A stretch of 64,000 nucleotides of DNA from Streptomyces avidinii (GCF_014650695.1 NZ_BMVL01000004.1:422043-486042); one strand, 5' to 3'; counted from the stretch's first letter, positions 1 through 9,095 are shown. The notes: generated by a model from the sequence alone, not told the origin. Numbers and translations: made by a program.

Positions 1-29
1 GGCCCCGGATGCCACTGGCATCCGGGGCC
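1..29 (-). terminator. Intrinsic terminator-like hairpin after pssA
   Basis: Positions 1-13 and 17-29 form a perfect 13-bp inverted repeat with a 3-nt loop. It lies 14 bp beyond the pssA stop codon, the expected place for a terminator of the psd-pssA operon. No U-tract is needed or seen, as is common in high-GC actinomycetes. Confidence 0.8.
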
Positions 30-42
30 CTCTCGGGTACAG

Positions 43-903
43 CTAGCGCAGCGTCGCGGCGCGGGCCTCACGGCGGTTGTGCCGGAAGGTGTTGGCCTTG
101 CGGGTGGTCGCGAACAGCGGAATGGTCGCCGCCATCGCGATCTGCAGGGCGCAGCCGGCCTGGAGTAGCAGCTGGCCACCGGGGGCGTCGAACGCCCAGG
201 CCGCCAGCAGCCCCATCGCGCTGATGATCCAGCACAGCATCGCCACCGCGAGAACGCCCCGCGGCTTGGGGTACTCGACCCGGCTCACCATCAGCCAGGC
301 CACCCCGATGATCGCCAGCAGCGTCGGGACGAACGGCAGCTCCAGCAGCACGATCGAGACGACCGTCAGCGCCCCGAAGGGGCTCGGCATGCCCTGGAAC
401 ATGCCGTCCTTCATCGTCACGCAGCTGAATCTCGCGAGTCTGAGCACCACCGCGAGCAGCACGACGATCGCGGCCAGCGCCGACATCTTCTGGTGTGCGT
501 CGACGGCGACCATGCCGTAGACGAGCACGAAGTAGGCCGGAGCGAGGCCGAAGCTGATCAGGTCCGACAGGTTGTCGAGCTCGGCGCCCATCGGAGAGCT
601 GCGCAGCTTGCGGGCCACGATGCCGTCGAAGAGGTCGAAGACCGCGGCGAGCAGCATCAGTATCACCGCCGTCGCGGCGCTGTTGCGGGCCATGCCCGAT
701 TCGCCGCTGCCGGTGAGGTGCGGGATGAGGATTCCGGTGGTGGTGAAGTACACCGCCATGAATCCGCACGTCGCGTTACCGAGGGTGAGGGTGTCCGCTA
801 TCGACAGCCGCAACGAGAGCGGCATGTCGTCCTCGGCGGACTCCTCCTCGGCAGGTTCGGGAACCCAGCCTGCGGCCGGAGTCTCAGGGTCAGTCACGGT
901 CAA
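43..903 (-). CDS. pssA: CDP-diacylglycerol--serine O-phosphatidyltransferase
   Basis: Makes phosphatidylserine from CDP-diacylglycerol and serine in the membrane; its product is the substrate of the decarboxylase encoded just upstream. The CDP-alcohol phosphotransferase signature D-G-x2-A-R-x8-G-x3-D-x3-D is visible from Asp93. Several hydrophobic segments follow, consistent with an integral membrane enzyme of 286 residues. The TTG start at 903 has a GGGGGTGA ribosome site 6-8 nt upstream and overlaps the psd stop by 14 bp; a GTG two codons in is the alternative. The overlap implies translational coupling with psd. Confidence 0.93.
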   Translation of the reverse strand: MTVTDPETPAAGWVPEPAEEESAEDDMPLSLRLSIADTLTLGNATCGFMAVYFTTTGILIPHLTGSGESGMARNSAATAVILMLLAAVFDLFDGIVARKLRSSPMGAELDNLSDLISFGLAPAYFVLVYGMVAVDAHQKMSALAAIVVLLAVVLRLARFSCVTMKDGMFQGMPSPFGALTVVSIVLLELPFVPTLLAIIGVAWLMVSRVEYPKPRGVLAVAMLCWIISAMGLLAAWAFDAPGGQLLLQAGCALQIAMAATIPLFATTRKANTFRHNRREARAATLR

Positions 904-1546
904 TTCGTGTCACCCCCGCGGTGGTGGCCTGACCGACCTCGACCGCGACCTCGACGCCCTCGGGGAGGTAGATGTCGACGCGGGAGCCGAAGCGGATCAG
1001 ACCGATGCGTTCGCCCTGCTCCACCTTGGTGCCGGCCGGCAGGTAGGGGACGATGCGACGGGCGACGGCGCCGGCGATCTGCACCATCTCGATGTCACCG
1101 AGTTCGGTGTCGAAGTGCCAGACAACGCGCTCGTTGTTCTCGCTCTCCTTGTTGAACGCCGGGACGAATCCGCCGGGGATGTGCTCCACGGACGTCACCG
1201 TGCCCGCGAGGGGTGCGCGGTTGACGTGGACGTTCAGCGGGCTCATGAAGATCGCGACCCGGGTCCGTCCGTCCTTCCACGGCATGATGCTCTGCACCAC
1301 ACCGTCGGCGGGCGAGATGACACGGCCCTGAGCGATCTCACGCTCGGGGTCGCGGAAGAACCACAGCATGCCCGCGGCGAGCGCGGTGGCGGGCACGGCC
1401 GCCGCGGCCCAGCGTCCGGACTTGCGGGCCCGGGTGAGGCTGAGCGCCGCGGTGGCGACGGTCGGCAGAAGCCACGGCGATGCTCCGCGCGCGAGGCGTA
1501 CGCCAAGGAGGCTGTCGCGAGGTGCAGAGGTTTGGCTGTGGGGCAT
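890..1546 (-). CDS. psd: Phosphatidylserine decarboxylase (short, archaeal-type)
   Basis: Converts phosphatidylserine to phosphatidylethanolamine at the membrane. The 218-residue protein has an N-terminal hydrophobic stretch (about residues 46-64), then the catalytic core with A-D-G (Asp81), the N-V-H-V-N-R segment (His107) and a G-S pair (187-188). In this family the proenzyme self-cleaves at the G-S pair, so Ser188 would become the pyruvoyl group. I chose the ATG at 1546, preceded by a GAAGGT site, over a start 12 codons upstream. It is the first gene of a two-gene operon with pssA. Confidence 0.92.
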   Translation of the reverse strand: MPHSQTSAPRDSLLGVRLARGASPWLLPTVATAALSLTRARKSGRWAAAAVPATALAAGMLWFFRDPEREIAQGRVISPADGVVQSIMPWKDGRTRVAIFMSPLNVHVNRAPLAGTVTSVEHIPGGFVPAFNKESENNERVVWHFDTELGDIEMVQIAGAVARRIVPYLPAGTKVEQGERIGLIRFGSRVDIYLPEGVEVAVEVGQATTAGVTRIDRD

Positions 1547-1621
1547 GGATGACCTTCGTAGCGGGTGATTGCCGCGCCGCAAACAGGGGGACGGGACGGC
1601 GGCTTTACTGGAATGCTATCG

Positions 1622-1633
1622 GTTGCACGCAAC
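1622..1633. promoter_or_regulatory. Operator-like palindrome in the psd promoter region
   Basis: GTTGC-AC-GCAAC is a perfect 5-2-5 inverted repeat, 76 bp upstream of the psd start and in the only non-coding gap between the psd and mcd genes. This size and symmetry suit a dimeric repressor. No regulator gene adjoins it, so the cognate protein is unknown. Confidence 0.35.
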
Positions 1634-1732
1634 AACTGGGCAAGCCAGAAGCCGAGTCGATGACCGTCAGCCAGTTACTGCCAGTGATCCTTTCGCAACG
1701 AACCTATGGACGATTCGCTGTAAAAGGGACTT

Positions 1733-2938
1733 TCAGCCCTGCAGCCGGTACTCCTCGAGCAGGCGTCGCCCGATGATCATTTTCTGGATCTCGGCGGTAC
1801 CTTCACCGATCAGCAGCATCGGGGCCTCCCGGTAGAGACGCTCGATCTCGTACTCCTTCGAGAATCCGTATCCACCGTGAATACGGAAGGCGTCCTCGAC
1901 GACCTCCTTGCAGTACTCGGAGGCGAGGTACTTCGCCATCCCTGCTTCGAGGTCGTTTCGTTCCCCGGAGTCCTTTTTGCGTGCTGCATTGACCATCATC
2001 GCATGGGCGGCTTCGACCTTGGTAGCCATCTCGGCCAGCTTGAACTGAATCGCCTGGTGCTCGGCGATCGGCTTGCCGAAAGTGTGACGTTGCTGGGCAT
2101 AGGAGACGCCCAGCTCGAAAGCACGCTGAGCGACACCGCAGCCACGCGCCGCCACGTTCACGCGGCCGACCTCGACCCCGTCCATCATTTGGTAAAACCC
2201 TCGGCCGGTCTGGCCGCCGAGGACCCGATTGGCCGGAATGCGCAGTCCGTCCATGATGAGCTCGGTCGTGTCGACGCCCTTGTAGCCCATCTTGTCGATC
2301 TTGCCGGGGATGGTCAGGCCGGGACGCACCTCCCCGAAGCCCGGCTCCTTCTCCACGAGGAAGGTCGTCATCGACTTGTGGGGCGCCGTGCCCTCGGGGT
2401 GTCCTTCGTCACTTCGCACCAGAACGGCCACCAGGGTGGAGCTGCCGCCGTTCGTCAGCCACATCTTCTGGCCGTTCAGGACGTACTCGTCGCCGTCCTT
2501 CACCGCCTTGGACGAGATGGCCGACACATCGGAACCCAGCGCCGGCTCGGACATCGAGAACGCGCCGCGCACCTCGCCCAGGGCCATGCGCGGAAGGAAG
2601 TGGTCCTTCTGCTCCTGCGTGCCGTGCTGCTTCAGCATGTACGCCACGATGAAGTGGGTGTTGATGATGCCCGACACGGACATCCAGCCGCGGGCGATCT
2701 CCTCCACGCACAGGGCGTAGGTGAGGAGCGACTCACCCAGGCCGCCGTACTCCTCCGGAATCATCAGGCCGAAGAGGCCGAGCTCCTTGAGGCCGTCGAC
2801 GATCTGCTGCGGGTACTCGTCGCGGTGCTCGAGCTCGGTCGCGACCGGGATGATCTCCTTGTCGACGAACTCACGGACGGTCTTGAGGATCTCCCGCTGG
2901 ACGTCGGTCAGCCCGGCGGTCTGGGCGAGTCGGGCCAT
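1733..2938 (-). CDS. mcd: Acyl-CoA dehydrogenase, probable (2S)-methylsuccinyl-CoA dehydrogenase
   Basis: A 401-residue FAD-dependent acyl-CoA dehydrogenase with the usual N-terminal helical domain, middle beta-domain (FSMSEP...GSD) and C-terminal domain ending in the R-I-H-G-G-Y-G and E-I-E-R-L-Y segments. Its place as last gene of the ccr-ecm-mcl-mch operon points to oxidation of methylsuccinyl-CoA to mesaconyl-CoA in the ethylmalonyl-CoA pathway. As I recall, the proteobacterial enzyme is longer at its N-terminus, so substrate assignment rests on context. The ATG at 2938 follows the mch stop by 2 bp. Confidence 0.85.
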   Translation of the reverse strand: MARLAQTAGLTDVQREILKTVREFVDKEIIPVATELEHRDEYPQQIVDGLKELGLFGLMIPEEYGGLGESLLTYALCVEEIARGWMSVSGIINTHFIVAYMLKQHGTQEQKDHFLPRMALGEVRGAFSMSEPALGSDVSAISSKAVKDGDEYVLNGQKMWLTNGGSSTLVAVLVRSDEGHPEGTAPHKSMTTFLVEKEPGFGEVRPGLTIPGKIDKMGYKGVDTTELIMDGLRIPANRVLGGQTGRGFYQMMDGVEVGRVNVAARGCGVAQRAFELGVSYAQQRHTFGKPIAEHQAIQFKLAEMATKVEAAHAMMVNAARKKDSGERNDLEAGMAKYLASEYCKEVVEDAFRIHGGYGFSKEYEIERLYREAPMLLIGEGTAEIQKMIIGRRLLEEYRLQG

Positions 2939-2940
2939 GG

Positions 2941-3453
2941 CTACTTCCCCTGTTCCTTCAGCGTGGGGCGGCCGGGCTGCTCGCCGCCGCGCTCCTTGAT
3001 GTACGTCTCGGTCGGGACCATCACCTTGCGCCGGAAGACGCAGACGAGGGTGCCGTCCTGCTTGTAGCCCTTGGTCTCCACGTAGACGATCCCGCGGTCG
3101 TTCTTCGACTTCGACGGAGTCTTGTCGAGGACCGTGGTCTCGCCGTAGATGGTGTCGCCGTGGAAGGTCGGCGCCACGTGCCGCAGGGACTCGATCTCCA
3201 GGTTGGCGATCGCCTTCCCGGAGACGTCCGGCACGGACATGCCGAGCAGCAGCGAGTAGATGTAGTTGCCCACGACCACGTTCTTGCCGAAGTCGGTCGT
3301 GTTCTCGGCGTAATTGCTGTCCATGTGGAGCGGGTGGTGATTCATGGTCAGCAGACAGAAGAGGTGGTCGTCGTACTCGGTGACCGTCTTTCCGGGCCAG
3401 TGCTTGTAGACCGCCCCGATCTCGAACTCTTCGTACGTGCGTCCGAACTGCAT
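2941..3453 (-). CDS. mch: MaoC-family dehydratase, probable mesaconyl-CoA hydratase
   Basis: A 170-residue single hotdog-fold hydratase. The MaoC hydratase-2 motif is recognisable around D-D-H-L-F...N-H-H-P-L-H-M-D (about residues 28-47), with the G-x-x-Y-x-x-S/L region after it. In this operon it would hydrate mesaconyl-CoA to beta-methylmalyl-CoA. The ATG at 3453 lies 5 bp after the mcl stop codon; a longer reading frame upstream only overlaps mcl and is not used. Proteobacterial mesaconyl-CoA hydratases are about twice this length, so this is a one-domain version. Confidence 0.82.
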   Translation of the reverse strand: MQFGRTYEEFEIGAVYKHWPGKTVTEYDDHLFCLLTMNHHPLHMDSNYAENTTDFGKNVVVGNYIYSLLLGMSVPDVSGKAIANLEIESLRHVAPTFHGDTIYGETTVLDKTPSKSKNDRGIVYVETKGYKQDGTLVCVFRRKVMVPTETYIKERGGEQPGRPTLKEQGK

Positions 3454-3458
3454 CGGGA

Positions 3459-4433
3459 TCAGGCCTCCGGGATCTCGAACTTGGTGGTGCGCTCCATGCC
3501 CGCCGCCCGGCCCTTGCCGGCGATGACCAGGGCCATCTTGCGGCTGGCCTCGTCGATCATCTCGTCGCCGAGCATCGCGGAGCCCTTCTTGCCGCCGGCC
3601 TCCGACGTGCACCAGTCGTATGCGTCGAGGATCAGCTCGGCGTGGTCGTAGTCCTCCTGGGAGGGGGAGAAGACCTCGTTGGCCGCGTCGACCTGGCCGG
3701 GGTGCAGCACCCACTTGCCGTCGAAGCCCAGCGCGGCGGCCCGGCCGGCCACCTCGCGGTAGGCGTCCACGTCGCGGATCTGGAGGAAGGGGCCGTCGAT
3801 CGCCTGGAGGTTGTGCATGCGGGCCGCCATCAGGATCCGCATCAGGATGTAGTGGTACGCGTCCGCCGGGTAGCCGGGCGGCTGCATGCCCACGACCAGG
3901 GACTTCATGTTGATCGAGGCCATGAAGTCGGCCGGGCCGAAGATGATGGTCTCCAGCCGGGGCGAGGCGGCGGCGATCTCGTCGACGTTCACCAGGCCCT
4001 TGGCGTTCTCGATCTGCGCCTCGATGCCGATCTTGCCGACCTCGAAGCCCATGGTCTTCTCGATCTGGGTCAGCAGCAGGTCCAGCGCCACGACCTGCTG
4101 GGCGTCCTGGACCTTCGGCAGCATGATGCAGTCGAGGTTCTGGCCGGCGCCCTCGACCACGGTGACGACGTCACGGTAGGTCCAGTGGGTGGTCCAGTCG
4201 TTGACGCGCACGACGCGGGTCTTGCCGGTCCAGTCGCCGTTGTTCAGCGCGTCCACGATGGTGTGGCGGGCGCCTTCCTTGGCGAGCGGCGCGCAGGCGT
4301 CCTCCAGGTCCAGGAAGACCTGGTCGGCCGGCAGGCCCTGGGCCTTCTCCAGGAACCGCGGGTTCGAGCCGGGCACCGCGAGGCAGGAGCGACGCGGGCG
4401 AAGACGGTTCACCGGGTGGACGGGCGTGGTCAT
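3459..4433 (-). CDS. mcl1: HpcH/HpaI aldolase (CitE-like), probable beta-methylmalyl-CoA/malyl-CoA lyase
   Basis: A 324-residue CitE-type TIM-barrel lyase. Visible landmarks are the early R-S-C-L-A-V-P-G-S segment, the D-L-E-D-A loop (substrate/Mg binding), the I-E-A-Q-I-E-N-A-K-G strand with catalytic Glu, and F-G-P-A-D-F. In the pathway it cleaves beta-methylmalyl-CoA to propionyl-CoA and glyoxylate and can make malyl-CoA from acetyl-CoA. Its ATG overlaps the ecm stop by 4 bp (ATGA), implying coupling. Confidence 0.86.
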   Translation of the reverse strand: MTTPVHPVNRLRPRRSCLAVPGSNPRFLEKAQGLPADQVFLDLEDACAPLAKEGARHTIVDALNNGDWTGKTRVVRVNDWTTHWTYRDVVTVVEGAGQNLDCIMLPKVQDAQQVVALDLLLTQIEKTMGFEVGKIGIEAQIENAKGLVNVDEIAAASPRLETIIFGPADFMASINMKSLVVGMQPPGYPADAYHYILMRILMAARMHNLQAIDGPFLQIRDVDAYREVAGRAAALGFDGKWVLHPGQVDAANEVFSPSQEDYDHAELILDAYDWCTSEAGGKKGSAMLGDEMIDEASRKMALVIAGKGRAAGMERTTKFEIPEA

Positions 4434-6511
4434 GCGGGGACCTCCGTGCTTGCAACGAGTGCGTTGTCGATGTCGAGGGGGGCGAGCTTGTTGGCCTTGC
4501 GGATCTCGTCGACGATACGGCCGATGATCTCCGTGATGCCGAAGTCCTTCGGCGTGAAGACGGCGGCGACACCCGCTTCCTTGAGCGCCACGGCGTCAGC
4601 ATTCGGAATGATGCCTCCGACGATGACGGGGATGTCACCCGCCCCCGCCAGTCGCAGGCGTTCCAGGACGTCCGGGACCAGAGCGCTGTGCGAGCCGGAC
4701 AGGATGGACAGTCCCACGCAGTGCACGTCCTCGGCCAGCGCCGCCGCGGAGATCTCCTCCGGGGTCAGCCTGATGCCCTGGTAGACCACCTCGAACCCGG
4801 CGTCGCGGGCCCGGACGGCGATCTGCTCGGCGCCGTTGGAGTGCCCGTCCAGGCCGGGCTTGCCGACGAGCAGGCGCAGTCGGCCCGAGCCGAGCTCGTC
4901 GGCGGTACGGGTCACCTTCTCGCGGACCTCGTGCATCGGCGTACCGGGCTCGGCGGTGACGGCCACCGGGGCCGAGGAGACCCCGGTCGGGGCGCGGAAC
5001 TCGCCGAACACCTCGCGCAGGGCGCCGGCCCACTCGCCGGTGGTGACACCGGCCCGGGCGCACTCCAGCGTGGCCTCCATCAGGTTCTCGGTGCCCGCCG
5101 CGGCTTCCTTGAGGCGCTCCAGCGCCTGCCGGGTGGTGGGGAAGACGAACGGGTCGCCGTTCCCCTGGCGGTCCGAGGACTCCTGGCGCTCGGCGCGCCA
5201 GCGGCCGATGCGCTCCACGGTCAGCGCCTCGACGGCGCTGTCGACCGTCATGATGGCGCCGTCGAGGTCGGCCGTGAGCGGGTTCTCCTCGGTCTGCTGG
5301 TAGCAGTTGACGCCGACGATCTTGTCCTCGCCGGCCTCGATCCGCGCCCGCCGTTCGGCGTGCGAGGAGACCAGCTCGCCCTTCAGGTACCCGGACTCGA
5401 CGGCCGCCATGGCGCCGCCCATCTCCTGGATCCGGTCGATCTCGGCCAGGCAGTCGGCGACCAGGGAGTCGACTTTGGCCTCGATGACGTGGGATCCGGC
5501 GAAGATGTCCTCGTACTCCAGCAGGTCGCTCTCGTGCGCCAGGACCTGCTGGATGCGCAGCGACCACTGCTGGTCCCAGGGCCGGGGCAGGCCCAGCGCC
5601 TCGTTCCAGGCGGGCAGCTGGACGGCGCGGGCGCGGGCGTCCTTGGAGAGGGTGACCGCGAGCATCTCCAGCACGATGCGCTGGACGTTGTTCTCGGGCT
5701 GCGCCTCGGTCAGACCCAGGGAGTTGACCTGGACGCCGTAACGGAAGCGACGCTGCTTCGCGTTCTCGATGCCGTAGCGCTCCTTGGTGACCTTGTCCCA
5801 GATGCGGCCGAAGGCGCGCATCTTGCACATCTCCTCGATGAAGCGGACGCCCGCGTTCACGAAGAAGGAGATCCGGGCGACGACCTCGCCGAAGCGCTCC
5901 TCGGGCACCTGGCCCGAGTCGCGCACCGAGTCGAGGACCGCGATCGCCGTGGACATCGCGTACGAGATCTCCTGGACCGGGGTGGCCCCGGCCTCCTGGA
6001 GGTGGTACGAGCAGATGTTGATCGGGTTCCACTTGGGGATGTGGTTGACCGTGTACGCGATCATGTCCGTCGTCAGCCGCAGGGACGGCCCCGGCGGGAA
6101 GACGTGCGTCCCGCGCGAGAGGTACTCCTTGACGATGTCGTTCTGGGTGGTGCCCTGGAGCTGGGTGATGTCCGCGCCCTGCTCCTCGGCGGCCACCTGA
6201 TAGAGCGCCAGCAGCCACATGGCGGTGGCGTTGATCGTCATCGAGGTGTTCATCTGCTCCAGGGGTATGTCCTGGAACAGCCGCCGCATGTCGCCCAGAT
6301 GGGAGACCGGGACCCCGACCCGGCCCACCTCGCCGCGGGCGAGGATGTGGTCGGGGTCGTATCCGGTCTGGGTCGGCAGGTCGAAGGCGACCGACAGACC
6401 CGTCTGGCCCTTGGCGAGGTTGCGGCGGTACAGCTCGTTGGACGCCTCGGCCGTGGAGTGGCCGGCGTACGTCCGCATGAGCCACGGACGGTCCTTCTGG
6501 CGCTCTGTCAT
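4430..6511 (-). CDS. ecm: Ethylmalonyl-CoA mutase (MeaA family, B12-dependent)
   Basis: A 693-residue adenosylcobalamin-dependent acyl-CoA mutase that rearranges ethylmalonyl-CoA to methylsuccinyl-CoA. Residues 1-530 form the substrate-binding TIM barrel (R-T-Y-A-G-H-S, F-D-L-P-T-Q-T near the N-terminus). The C-terminal B12 domain has the axial-histidine motif G-L-D-G-H-S-N-G, then G-L-S-I-L-S-G-S-H. Both domains lie in one chain, as in MeaA and the large subunit of methylmalonyl-CoA mutase. It sits 31 bp downstream of ccr, whose product it uses. Confidence 0.93.
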   Translation of the reverse strand: MTERQKDRPWLMRTYAGHSTAEASNELYRRNLAKGQTGLSVAFDLPTQTGYDPDHILARGEVGRVGVPVSHLGDMRRLFQDIPLEQMNTSMTINATAMWLLALYQVAAEEQGADITQLQGTTQNDIVKEYLSRGTHVFPPGPSLRLTTDMIAYTVNHIPKWNPINICSYHLQEAGATPVQEISYAMSTAIAVLDSVRDSGQVPEERFGEVVARISFFVNAGVRFIEEMCKMRAFGRIWDKVTKERYGIENAKQRRFRYGVQVNSLGLTEAQPENNVQRIVLEMLAVTLSKDARARAVQLPAWNEALGLPRPWDQQWSLRIQQVLAHESDLLEYEDIFAGSHVIEAKVDSLVADCLAEIDRIQEMGGAMAAVESGYLKGELVSSHAERRARIEAGEDKIVGVNCYQQTEENPLTADLDGAIMTVDSAVEALTVERIGRWRAERQESSDRQGNGDPFVFPTTRQALERLKEAAAGTENLMEATLECARAGVTTGEWAGALREVFGEFRAPTGVSSAPVAVTAEPGTPMHEVREKVTRTADELGSGRLRLLVGKPGLDGHSNGAEQIAVRARDAGFEVVYQGIRLTPEEISAAALAEDVHCVGLSILSGSHSALVPDVLERLRLAGAGDIPVIVGGIIPNADAVALKEAGVAAVFTPKDFGITEIIGRIVDEIRKANKLAPLDIDNALVASTEVPA

Positions 6512-6542
6512 CTCAGGCTGTCCCTTAGGCCTTTGAACGGTC

Positions 6543-7880
6543 TCAGACGTTACGGAAGCGGTTGATCGCGTCGAGGTGCGTCGCGCGCAGTTCGTGGTCG
6601 CGCACGCCCAGGCCCTCCTCGGGAGCCAGCGCGAGGACGCCGACCTTGCCCTGGTGGAGGTTGCGGTGGACGTCGTAGGCGGCCTGTCCGGTGTCCTCCA
6701 GGGAGTAGACCTTCGACAGGGTGGGGTGGATCTTGCCCTTGGCGACCAGGCGGTTCGCCTCCCAGGCCTCGCGGTAGTTCGCGAAGTGCGAGCCGACGAT
6801 CCTCTTGAGGGACATCCACAGATAGCGGTTGTCGTACTCGTGGTTGTAGCCCGAGGTCGAGGCGCAGGTGACGATCGTGCCGCCCTTGCGGGTGACGTAG
6901 ACGCTCGCGCCGAAGGTCTCGCGGCCCGGGTGCTCGAAGACGATGTCCACGTCCTCGCCGCCGGTCAGCTCGCGGATGCGCTTGCCGAAGCGCTTCCACT
7001 CCTTCGGGTCCTGGGTGTGCTCGTCCTTCCAGAACTTGTAGCCCTCGGCGTTGCGGTCGATGACCGCATCGGCGCCCATGGCCCGGCAGATCTCGGCCTT
7101 CTCGGGGCTGGAGACCACGCAGATCGGGTTGGCGCCGCCGGCGAGCGCGAACTGGGTCGCGTAGGAGCCGAGGCCGCCGCTGGCGCCCCAGATCAGCACG
7201 TTGTCGCCCTGCTTCATGCCGGCGCCGTTGCGGGAGACCAGCTGGCGGTAGGCGGTGGAGTTGACCAGGCCGGGGGAGGCGGCCTCCTCCCAGCTGAGGT
7301 GGTCGGGCTTCGGCATCAGCTGGTTGGACTTGACGAGGGCGATTTCCGCCAGGCCGCCGAAGTTGGTCTCGAAGCCCCAGATGCGCTGCTCGGGGTCGAG
7401 CATCGTGTCGTTGTGGCCGTCCGAGGACTCCAGCTCGACCGAGAGGCAGTGGGCGACGACCTCGTCGCCCGGCTTCCAGGCGTTGACGCCGGGGCCGGTG
7501 CGCAGCACGACGCCCGCGAGGTCGGAGCCGATGATGTGGTACGGCAGGTCGTGGCGCTTGGTGAGCTCCGACAGGCGCCCGTAGCGCTCCAGGAAGCTGA
7601 AGGTGGACACGGGCTCGAAGATCGAGGTCCACACGGAGTTGTAGTTGACCGAGGAGGCCATGACGGCGACCAGGGCCTCGCCCGGGCCCAGCTCCGGCAC
7701 CGGGACGTTGTCCAGGTGAAGGGACTTGCGCGGGTCCTTCTCGCGTGTCGTCAGCCCCGCGAACATCTCCGCCTCGTCCTTGTGCACGGTGATCGCGCGG
7801 TACGAGTCGGGCAGCGGCAGGGCCGCGAAGTCTGCGGCGGTGGCGGACTGCGACTGAATCGCGTCCAGGATGTCCTTCAC
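6543..7880 (-). CDS. ccr: Crotonyl-CoA carboxylase/reductase
   Basis: A 445-residue zinc-less MDR-family enzyme that reductively carboxylates crotonyl-CoA to ethylmalonyl-CoA with NADPH and CO2. The protein shows the N-terminal Y-R-A-I-T-V-H-K-D-E segment typical of Ccr, the nucleotide-binding W-G-A-S-G-G-L-G-S-Y, and F-E-H-P-G-R-E-T-F. The GTG start at 7880 has a GGAGG site 7 nt upstream; the longer open frame into the promoter is ignored. First gene of the five-gene operon. The product also serves as extender unit for polyketides in this genus. Confidence 0.95.
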   Translation of the reverse strand: MKDILDAIQSQSATAADFAALPLPDSYRAITVHKDEAEMFAGLTTREKDPRKSLHLDNVPVPELGPGEALVAVMASSVNYNSVWTSIFEPVSTFSFLERYGRLSELTKRHDLPYHIIGSDLAGVVLRTGPGVNAWKPGDEVVAHCLSVELESSDGHNDTMLDPEQRIWGFETNFGGLAEIALVKSNQLMPKPDHLSWEEAASPGLVNSTAYRQLVSRNGAGMKQGDNVLIWGASGGLGSYATQFALAGGANPICVVSSPEKAEICRAMGADAVIDRNAEGYKFWKDEHTQDPKEWKRFGKRIRELTGGEDVDIVFEHPGRETFGASVYVTRKGGTIVTCASTSGYNHEYDNRYLWMSLKRIVGSHFANYREAWEANRLVAKGKIHPTLSKVYSLEDTGQAAYDVHRNLHQGKVGVLALAPEEGLGVRDHELRATHLDAINRFRNV

Positions 7881-8217
7881 GGTAGAGCCTCCGGCTAGCG
7901 CTGATGAGGGTGCGCTGAGGTGAACGGGGGTGCGTGGTGCAGGTGTGGTGTGCCGTCGGTCCGGCTGGTGCGGTGGTGCTGGGCGAACGCCCGTGGTGAG
8001 GCGTGCGGGTGCCTGGTGACGCAGGCAATCCGGGGCGCGTTCCGTGCCGTGTGGGCGTGGGTCGCGGGGACATCCGGACGTCTTCAACGTATGGCACCCC
8101 GTGTCACCCGGCAAGGCACCGCGTGCCAAAACTTTCTCTCATTTGCCGATTGACCTGCACCGATGAGCGATGATCGATCAGAGTTACCCGCGAGTAGGGG
8201 CAAGCCGGACAAACGAA
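7881..8217 (-). promoter_or_regulatory. ccr operon upstream region with clustered candidate operators
   Basis: This non-coding gap precedes the ccr operon. It holds a 5-3-5 inverted repeat GGCAC-CGC-GTGCC (8115-8127), three tandem 7-mers CGATGAG-CGATGAT-CGATCAG (8161-8181) that include the palindrome TGATCGATCA (8171-8180), and directly beside them AGTTACCCGCGAGT (8182-8195). The last two elements recur upstream of the hydroxyacyl-CoA dehydrogenase gene (11288-11371). I see no convincing coding frame here despite long open frames from high GC. Confidence 0.55.
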
Positions 8218-8248
8218 AGCGGCCGCCCCCGGAATGGGAGCGGCCGCT
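8218..8248 (-). terminator. Terminator-like hairpin after the TetR gene
   Basis: AGCGGCCGC (8218-8226) pairs perfectly with GCGGCCGCT (8240-8248), and the 13-nt loop contains further C/G pairing. It sits 16 bp beyond the TetR stop and separates that gene from the ccr promoter region, so ccr is probably transcribed on its own. Confidence 0.7.
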
Positions 8249-8264
8249 GTGACGAGAGTGACTC

Positions 8265-9095
8265 CTACTTGGCGCGCAGCGCCTCTTCGATGGTCCGCAT
8301 GACCTCGTCCAGCGGAGCATCGGTACGGGCCACCGCCACCAGCACCTCGCCCTGCGTGCGGACGGCCGCCGGCGCGGCCGGGGCCGTGCTCAGGGTGCGG
8401 CCCGCGCCGATGCCCGAACCGAAGGTCTTCCGGACGATCGAGAAGGCGTGGTCCAGCTGGGCCTCCACGTCCCCCTGGCCGCCCGCGCGCAGCCAGCGCC
8501 GCAGCACGTGGTTGTGGGCGGTGACCACCGCCGAGGCGGCCACCTCGGCCAGCAGCGGATCGTCGTTGCCGTCGTGGTGGTCCTGCTCGTCGAAGTGGGC
8601 CAGCAGGTAGCGGGTGAACAGCCGCTCGTAGCGGGCCACCGAGGCGATCTCCCGCTCCCGCAGCGCCGGCACCTCGCGGGTCAGCCGGTAGCGCTCCACC
8701 GACACCGCAGGCGAGGCGGCGTACATCTTCATGACTTCCTTGATCCCGCGGCACACCGTGTCGAGCGGGTGCTCGTGCGCCGGGGCCACGTCCAGGACGG
8801 CCTCGGCGCGGGTCAGGGTGTCGTCGTGGTCCGGGAAGATCGCCTCTTCCTTGGACCGGAAGTGCCGGAAGAAGGTCCGGCGCGCCACTCCGGCGGTCGC
8901 CGCGATCTCGTCGACCGTCGTCGCCTCGTACCCCTTGGTCGCGAAGAGCTCCATGGCCGCGGCGGCAAGCTCGCGGCGCATTTTGAGCCGCTGCGCGGCC
9001 GCCTTGGTGCCGGCCGTGCTTTCCGGCGCGTCGGAGGCCGTGGCGGCGCGGGGCGAGGTCTTGGCGGGCTGGGACATAGAGCGAAAGTACTTCAT
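8265..9095 (-). CDS. TetR-family transcriptional regulator
   Basis: A TetR repressor of about 270-276 residues. After a low-complexity Ala/Thr N-terminus comes the HTH: A-A-M-E-L-F-A-T-K-G-Y, T-V-D-E-I-A, G-V-A-R-R-T-F-F-R-H-F-R-S-K-E-E. The ligand-binding half is unassigned. Lying between the ccr operon and the hydroxyacyl-CoA dehydrogenase gene, it is the natural candidate to control both, and the shared elements at 8161-8195 and 11288-11371 are candidate sites; this is inference. The ATG at 9095 and the ATG at 9077 are both possible; neither has a strong ribosome site. Confidence 0.85.
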   Translation of the reverse strand: MKYFRSMSQPAKTSPRAATASDAPESTAGTKAAAQRLKMRRELAAAAMELFATKGYEATTVDEIAATAGVARRTFFRHFRSKEEAIFPDHDDTLTRAEAVLDVAPAHEHPLDTVCRGIKEVMKMYAASPAVSVERYRLTREVPALREREIASVARYERLFTRYLLAHFDEQDHHDGNDDPLLAEVAASAVVTAHNHVLRRWLRAGGQGDVEAQLDHAFSIVRKTFGSGIGAGRTLSTAPAAPAAVRTQGEVLVAVARTDAPLDEVMRTIEEALRAK

